Source: Candidatus Melainabacteria bacterium (GTDB taxonomy: Bacteria > Cyanobacteriota > Vampirovibrionia > Obscuribacterales > Obscuribacteraceae). From it: a stretch of DNA of 64,000 nucleotides. The notes beneath the pieces are model-generated. The model worked only from the letters and a program-made list of their open reading frames with translations, was not told where the DNA came from and ran no database searches. Shown here in pieces: positions 59,887-64,000 of this stretch (position 1 is its first letter; each line of letters begins with the position of its first letter). The DNA lies in assembly GCA_016212515.1 (NCBI GenBank), contig JACRFZ010000019.1, positions 1-64,000 of the forward strand. Reading direction: 5' to 3'. The position numbers and the translations under genes were made by a program.

Positions 59887-60939
59887 TTGAAATTTCTGTT
59901 TCTCAAGGGCCTATCACTGTCAGTACTGTCGGCCCTGAGCCTACTTGGCCCTCTATCGGTATTGCCGGCGAGCGCGGAAGACAGCGCCGTAGACTTCGGC
60001 GTGGCCATCGCGGCCTACGACCGAAAGGACTACAAACAGGCGGAAGAACACTTCCGTAAAGCCATCGAAAAGGGCGAGAAATCAGCCAAAGCCTGGCTTT
60101 ACAGCGCCCACACCTTCATGGCACTGGGGCAGTACCCCCAGGCATACAAGACCTATGAAATTGTCACGCGCTCCTTTAAAAACACCCCCGAAGCCCAGAT
60201 TGCCCTGCAAGGGATGAAGGCCACCAGAGGTCGGGCGGCGGTACCGACAGCAGCAGCGACTACACCGGCTACGCCGGCAAAAGGGCAACCGGCGGCTGGA
60301 CAGACAGCGCCGGCAGCACCCGGGGCGGTGGGACTGGCCACAAGGATTCTTATCATTGCCCCCCTGATGAATCACCCGCCCTGCAGCAGCGCCTCCATCA
60401 AAGCGGTGCAAGAAGCGGTGAGCGGACTGCCTGCCCATCTACGCCAAAAGCTCGACAATAATGGCGCTTCGATTGTTCTTTCTCCAAACTTAATCGATCG
60501 CTGGCCGAATTCCCTCAACGATCTGCCCGAAGACAAGGATGAGCCGACCTTAGCAGAACTGGGCGGTCGCATATACGGCAAAGAGATGTGCGTTTATGAG
60601 CGACCCAAGGTGCGCGGTTCTACTAACCTGGGAGCGGCTCGTGCACCCAGGTTGATCAAGCATACGGTATTAAACATGTGCTTTCAGGTTCTTGATGATG
60701 AGATGACACTTTCTAAAGATCCCGGCCTGAGAGCCGCATACGAACTCGATAAACAATCAGTGCCGGAGAGCATGACCGAAAAACTAGCTACTTTCTTGAA
60801 AAACGACGACTGGGGACCGCGCGAGACCTGTGCCGAGATGACAGGCGCAATGCTGGGCGGCGGCGATGAGTATACCGACGATCTCTTCCGCTGTTTTCCA
60901 AACACCAGAAAGTGGCTAAAGACCAAGCTCCAGATCTGA
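59887..60939 (+). CDS. Exported TPR protein
   Basis: About 350 residues. A TTG at 59887 with CGGAGA seven bases upstream gives a signal peptide (KFLFLKGLSLSVLSALSLLG). A TTG at 59860 is the alternative. TPR-like helices cover about 45-110 (AYDRKDYKQAEEHFRKAIEKG, ALGQYPQAYKTYEIVTRS). An Ala/Pro/Thr-rich linker precedes a C-terminal domain with a possible zinc-independent metalloprotease-like fold (ASIVLSPNLIDRWPNSL, LAELGGRIYGKEMCVYERP). No HExxH is seen. Confidence 0.7.
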   Translation: MKFLFLKGLSLSVLSALSLLGPLSVLPASAEDSAVDFGVAIAAYDRKDYKQAEEHFRKAIEKGEKSAKAWLYSAHTFMALGQYPQAYKTYEIVTRSFKNTPEAQIALQGMKATRGRAAVPTAAATTPATPAKGQPAAGQTAPAAPGAVGLATRILIIAPLMNHPPCSSASIKAVQEAVSGLPAHLRQKLDNNGASIVLSPNLIDRWPNSLNDLPEDKDEPTLAELGGRIYGKEMCVYERPKVRGSTNLGAARAPRLIKHTVLNMCFQVLDDEMTLSKDPGLRAAYELDKQSVPESMTEKLATFLKNDDWGPRETCAEMTGAMLGGGDEYTDDLFRCFPNTRKWLKTKLQI

Positions 60940-61179
60940 TGTGCTATGATGGAGAAAAGCTCTGGTTTACGGATTTAGCCGGGGCACAGTTTATTTTGGG
61001 AATTTATTAGGCAACTTTGGGCAGTGCCTACATAGCGAACAAATCCTCGATGTTTTGAGGGCTCGAAAGAACAGGCGCAGAGTCATGCTGCATCTTTGAA
61101 GAGCGGCAGTCACCTTTTTTCAGTAGAGCATAATCCGCTTTAGCCCAGAGCTAAGGCCGCGCTCCAGGCAAGGAAAAAT
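60940..61179. other. Leader region of the RRM gene, possible structure
   Basis: A 240-bp non-coding stretch with small inverted repeats (AGGCA/TGCCT near 61010-61032 and CCTC/GAGG near 61052-61067). It could be a long 5' leader of the RRM gene, as seen with cold-induced RNA-binding proteins in cyanobacteria. No direct evidence beyond position. Confidence 0.35.
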
Positions 61180-61479
61180 ATGACTAGCAAACTACTGATC
61201 GGCAATATCTCCACAAGCGTCAAAGAAGAAGACCTGCAGGAAATATTCACCAAAATAGTCGGGCAATCGGTGACAGTATCGATTCCACGCAACCCTAAGA
61301 CAGGCTCTATTCGCGGCTATGCCTTTGTTGAATTGGAAAGCGATGTTCTTGCCGAGAAGGCCTTAGACGCTCTCAATGGCTCTCCGGTCGACGGTAGAGC
61401 CATGTCGATTAGCAAGGTCGATAGAGTTCTCGCCAAGAGAAAATGGTTTCAATTCGGCAAACCGAAGCAAGCCCGATAA
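61180..61479 (+). CDS. RRM-type RNA-binding protein
   Basis: This 99-residue protein has one RRM. RNP2 is KLLIGNIS near the start, RNP1 is RGYAFVEL near residue 47, and helix and strand order fit the fold. A basic tail (AKRKWFQFGKPKQAR) follows. This is the layout of the small cyanobacterial Rbp proteins, which bind RNA under cold or stress. It converges with a lipoprotein gene one base away. Confidence 0.9.
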   Translation: MTSKLLIGNISTSVKEEDLQEIFTKIVGQSVTVSIPRNPKTGSIRGYAFVELESDVLAEKALDALNGSPVDGRAMSISKVDRVLAKRKWFQFGKPKQAR

Positions 61480-61480
61480 A

Positions 61481-61885
61481 TTAGTCGTTAACGCCTATCT
61501 CTGTGAACTTATACTTCCCGTCCACCCGGGCAAAGATGAAAATCTCTTCGCCGCAAAAGACCATGTAACACTGCTGGTCCTTGATTGGTTTCTCCTTCAC
61601 CAGACACTTACGATGAGCCGGCGGAAAAATCGCATTGAACTGCGCAATGAACTGCTGCCGATTTAGTGTCTTTGACTGCAACATGTAAGGCAGCTTTGTC
61701 AGGTCGGCAACCTTTTCCCGGTCTGCCCTGCTTATAGCTTGCTTGAACTGCGCAAAGAATTGCTCAAAGTCTTTGTCGGCACTCTTATCGGCCGAATAAA
61801 CCGGCAAAAGAGAACAGCCGGCCAGTGAAGCAAGCAGCAAATGCACAATGGGGCGGGAAAATTTGCGCGGGCTAAAAGTTGTCAT
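61481..61885 (-). CDS. Lipoprotein, unknown
   Basis: About 134 residues from the ATG at 61885, which has AAGGTG upstream; an in-frame ATG at 61915 is less well placed. A lipobox LASLAGC gives a lipid-modified cysteine. The mature part is an alpha+beta domain of about 100 residues (FEQFFAQFKQAISRADREKVADL, FCGEEIFIFARVDGKYKFTEIG) that resembles a NTF2/DUF4440-like or a small beta-sheet carrier. Function unknown. Confidence 0.75.
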   Translation of the reverse strand: MTTFSPRKFSRPIVHLLLASLAGCSLLPVYSADKSADKDFEQFFAQFKQAISRADREKVADLTKLPYMLQSKTLNRQQFIAQFNAIFPPAHRKCLVKEKPIKDQQCYMVFCGEEIFIFARVDGKYKFTEIGVND

Positions 61886-62103
61886 GAGACACCTTCGAAA
61901 GAGAGTGAGTGGCACAGCCTTATTTTTACCACTTCCCCTCTTCAGATTTCAGCCATCTATTTCACCTGGTTTTCACAGCTAAACACCACACTGAATACAT
62001 CGGCACTACTACCTCTGCTTGGAGTCATTCAATTTAAGTTAAGGTAGTCGGCAATAGACACACGAAAACGTAACTGCACCTACCATGACAATGGAGCGAA
62101 GTA

Positions 62104-62559
62104 ATGAATAGAACTGAAGAAATAATTCAAAGATCAAGTGATGGACCTACCGTTATTGAACGAGATAACTCGTCTGGCTGGGGGGCTGCCATCGTGGTAG
62201 TGGCACTACTGGCAGTGCTGGGTGGAGCAGCCTACATGCTAAACGGCTCCGTGCAAAATACTGCCAGAGAGCAGACGATGAACGACATCAAACAATCAAG
62301 CACCCAGCAAAAGCAAGATGAAACCGACATGAGACAGAGCGCCACCAGCTACCAGCAAGCCGCTACCCAGGCACAACAACAGAACTCGGGTCAGGCGGGA
62401 CCACCCGGACCGCAAGGTAGTCCTGGAGCCACTGGTGCTCCCGGCGCGGCTGGTCTGGCAGGCTCCCAGGGAAGCACCGGCAAGCAAGGTTACAATGGCG
62501 CCAATGGTCAAAACGGTATCGACGGCAAAAACGCCCAGCCTGAACAGACCAACCCCTAG
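62104..62559 (+). CDS. Membrane-anchored collagen-like repeat protein
   Basis: This 151-residue protein has ATGGAGC upstream of the ATG. It has one membrane helix at about 28-47 (AAIVVVALLAVLGGAAYML), then a Gln/Ser/Thr-rich spacer, and about 14 Gly-X-Y triplets (GPPGPQGSPGATGAPG and following), which can form a collagen-like triple helix. A polar tail follows. It should be inner-membrane anchored with the collagen part outside. A strong terminator follows. Confidence 0.85.
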   Translation: MNRTEEIIQRSSDGPTVIERDNSSGWGAAIVVVALLAVLGGAAYMLNGSVQNTAREQTMNDIKQSSTQQKQDETDMRQSATSYQQAATQAQQQNSGQAGPPGPQGSPGATGAPGAAGLAGSQGSTGKQGYNGANGQNGIDGKNAQPEQTNP

Positions 62560-62583
62560 AACCTTGAAGACGCCTTGAAGACA

Positions 62584-62638
62584 AAATACTCCGCCCTCGA
62601 AGCAAGGCAAGATTGCCACTTCAGGGGCGGAGTATTTC
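62584..62638 (+). terminator. Terminator after the collagen-like gene
   Basis: A 19-base inverted repeat (AAATACTCCGCCCTCGAAG at 62584-62602 and CTTCAGGGGCGGAGTATTT at 62119+500, i.e. 62619-62637) has two mismatches and a 16-base loop. It lies 25 bases past the stop. The arm ends in TATTT. Confidence 0.75.
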
Positions 62639-62657
62639 TATGCAAACATGACTCTAT

Positions 62658-62804
62658 TCAAACTGCACGCCTACCGGAGATCAGGTTTATAACAAAGACC
62701 ACAAGTGCAAGAACGAGAAGAGTGTGAATGAAAGAACCTCCTACATGACCCAAAAATCCAAAGAGCCAGAAAAGAACCAGTAACGATATCAATGTATAAA
62801 TCAC
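62658..62804 (-). CDS. Small lmo0937-family membrane protein
   Basis: A 48-residue protein with a GTG at 62804 preceded by GAGGGTAAAAAC. It has two hydrophobic segments: IYTLISLLVLFWLFGFLGH and FIHTLLVLALVVFVINLISGRR, with the LINLISGRR-type ending of the lmo0937 family. Members are small stress-associated membrane proteins of unknown function. A longer frame upstream to 62966 exists, but the family start and ribosome site favour 62804. Confidence 0.8.
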   Translation of the reverse strand: MIYTLISLLVLFWLFGFLGHVGGSFIHTLLVLALVVFVINLISGRRAV

Positions 62805-62945
62805 GTTTTTACCCTCATAAGTTACAGTCCATGACCGGCAAAAGAATGAAAAGTTCCACTCACCACACAACATCAATGCATAGCCTGCGCATCTTGTCCT
62901 GCCCGTCAAACAAACGCCGAAGCACTTTGATGTTAGCGAACAAAC

Positions 62946-62980
62946 GAAAATACACCGTCCGGGCAAGGACAGTGTATTTC
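62946..62980 (-). terminator. Terminator of the small CxxCH gene
   Basis: On the minus strand, GAAATACACTGTCC, a six-base loop and GGACGGTGTATTTTC form a 14-bp stem with one mismatch, and the second arm ends in TTTTCGTTTG. It lies 16 bases after the stop at 62996 and supports the gene upstream as real. Confidence 0.7.
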
Positions 62981-62995
62981 CGCACTCCCACCTAT

Positions 62996-63253
62996 TTACC
63001 GAAATTTGCTATCGAGTTGCTCAATCTCGAGCGCATTTGAGTAAGCGAGCAATTCAATCATCTCACCACGCTCCCATGAGGCGGCTAAGTAAGAAGGATT
63101 GCAAATACCCCTCGATATCGGCGGCATAGGCTCGGTGCAAAATAGAGGACGGGGCAACTTCTTCCTGGTTATGAAGTTCACCCGCCCGCTGCCAGCGGCT
63201 TCACCTGTAGAAGCCAGGTGGCAGCCCTTGCACCGTTGTCTGAGTATACCCAT
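62996..63253 (-). CDS. Small protein with CxxCH motif, uncertain
   Basis: About 85 residues from the ATG at 63253 (a TTG at 63256 is adjacent). The N-terminus has RQRCKGCHLASTG, a CxxCH motif as in c-type cytochromes, and later EPMPPIS, which could supply a Met ligand. There is no signal peptide, which argues against standard heme attachment in the periplasm. It ends in a helix (GEMIELLAYSNALEIEQL). It is 29 bp after the 3' end of the next minus-strand gene and has its own terminator, so it is probably the last gene of that unit. Confidence 0.45.
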   Translation of the reverse strand: MGILRQRCKGCHLASTGEAAGSGRVNFITRKKLPRPLFCTEPMPPISRGICNPSYLAASWERGEMIELLAYSNALEIEQLDSKFR

Positions 63254-63285
63254 CAAGATTTCTCTCTCCCGAGAGAGACAAACGC

Positions 63286-64000
63286 TTATCGCACCAGGTA
63301 ATCACGAACAGTTGATAGAAGCGATGGTCTATTGTTGTTTAGATAGTCAACAAAATTAGGATCCGAGTACTGGTTCCATCCCAGATTGCCGGCTGACTGA
63401 CTATTGTAGCCACTGTATTCCGCTCTCAAGCGGCTCAGTAAATCTTGCTCTTGAGCGCTGGTGATGCGCCCGTTCAGAGCCAGCGTATGAATCCGGGACA
63501 TATTTTGCGAAAGCTGAGAACGCTCGTTATTCCAGTTCGAAGAATAAAGATAGTTATCATTAGACCCTAAACCTATCGATGAAAGCAGCCCCTGCAAAAC
63601 AGTTGGTTGCTCCGTCCGCAGATAATCAAGGAACTGAGGATCCGTGTAGTTTGTCCATGTCGTCGGCGCGTTATAGTCATTTCCGTTATAAGAAAGGTAC
63701 GCCGTGCGCATCTGATTGTTGAGCGCGTTCTGCTCAGCCTGCGTCAAGCGGCTAATCTGAGTGTAACGCGGCAGGTTGGTACTCAAATAGCTTCTCTGGC
63801 GGTTCCAATCGTTACGGTAACTGTTGTAGGTTCGGTATCGCAAACGATTATCAAGCCTGGAATCCCATCGGTCGGCACGCCATTGGTTGGTAGCAGAGCC
63901 ATTGAGGATAACCGGTGCACCCAGCCAGCCACTGGTATAGTTATTGCGGTTGTTGCTCCGCAGTTGACTGGCACGGGCGCTGTCATTCAGCCACACCCGA
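63286..64000 (-). CDS. Asn/Tyr/Gln-rich protein with two internal repeats, 5' end cut by window
   Basis: The frame is open to the window edge, so the start lies outside. Two segments of about 65 residues look like copies. One is ISRLTQAEQNALNNQMRTAY, then DPQFLDYLRTEQPTVLQGLL. The other is NGRITSAQEQDLLSRLRAEY, then DPNFVDYLNNNRPSLLSTV. Both end in a 'Y-x-DP-x-F-x-DYL-x-x-x-x-P' signature. The composition (Asn, Tyr, Arg, Gln, Ser) suggests a secreted or surface protein. No family is recognised. Confidence 0.6.
   Translation of the reverse strand, partial: RVWLNDSARASQLRSNNRNNYTSGWLGAPVILNGSATNQWRADRWDSRLDNRLRYRTYNSYRNDWNRQRSYLSTNLPRYTQISRLTQAEQNALNNQMRTAYLSYNGNDYNAPTTWTNYTDPQFLDYLRTEQPTVLQGLLSSIGLGSNDNYLYSSNWNNERSQLSQNMSRIHTLALNGRITSAQEQDLLSRLRAEYSGYNSQSAGNLGWNQYSDPNFVDYLNNNRPSLLSTVRDYLVR

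Noticed and set aside
1-64000. tRNA, rRNA, tmRNA, RNase P or SRP RNA genes
   Set aside because: I looked for the typical conserved stretches (T-arm GGTTCGAATCC, SRP and RNase P cores) and saw none; this is by eye and not exhaustive.

Overview
The window looks like a chromosomal piece from a Gram-negative, cyanobacteria-related bacterium. The gene mix suggests the non-photosynthetic Cyanobacteriota (Vampirovibrionia/Melainabacteria, for example the Obscuribacter group), but this is inference from content and not a database match. Pointers are several Hanks-type kinases fused to TPR regions, many exported TPR proteins, a cyanobacteria-like RRM protein, Tad-type pseudopilins, HtpX and HemQ, and a protein at 2070 whose C-terminal domain I associate with cyanobacterial hypotheticals. 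No rRNA, tRNA, CRISPR array, insertion sequence or prophage was seen.

Layout. 1-8000: an HNH nuclease gene cut by the left edge, two unknown proteins, a Ser/Thr kinase with repeats, and an unknown two-repeat protein. 7.7-12 kb: glycerol dehydrogenase-like enzyme, a translationally coupled radical SAM / L7-L12-like pair, and a HigBA toxin-antitoxin module with a paired operator. 12-19 kb: class A beta-lactamase behind a frameshifted secreted gene, a SulP transporter, an exported caspase-like peptidase, and a sirtuin. 19-26 kb: a thioester alpha-2-macroglobulin, a heme-binding beta-barrel protein, and an ATP-grasp enzyme. 26.8-28.2 kb: a DAHP synthase-chorismate mutase fusion preceded by a complete-looking ribosome-mediated attenuator. 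28-43 kb: two more kinases, HemQ, a cell-envelope operon (spermidine-synthase-like membrane fusion, FemAB-like protein, membrane protein), M48 peptidase, FtsH, and a Cys/Met PLP enzyme. 44-50 kb: a same-strand run of TPR-matrixin, TPR, TadE-like, VWA/TadG-like and TadE-like genes, then Nudix. 50-64 kb: HtpX, TPR proteins, an exported debranching-type glucosidase, L,D-transpeptidase, ArfB, YbaK-type deacylase, RRM protein, collagen-like protein, small membrane protein, and a secreted repeat protein cut by the right edge.

The main themes are the cell envelope and extracytoplasmic proteolysis (M48, HtpX, FtsH, matrixin, caspase-like, alpha-2-macroglobulin, L,D-transpeptidase, FemAB, beta-lactamase) and kinase signalling. 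The strongest new observation is the leader of the aroF-type gene. A 16-residue leader peptide holds six aromatic residues (Phe, Tyr and Trp). Its distal codons can pair with a downstream segment that overlaps the 5' arm of an intrinsic terminator, which is a full attenuation switch that could sense all three aromatic amino acids. Other notable items are the radical SAM / L7-L12-domain pair, the spermidine-synthase-like fusion protein, and the frameshifted gene ahead of the beta-lactamase.
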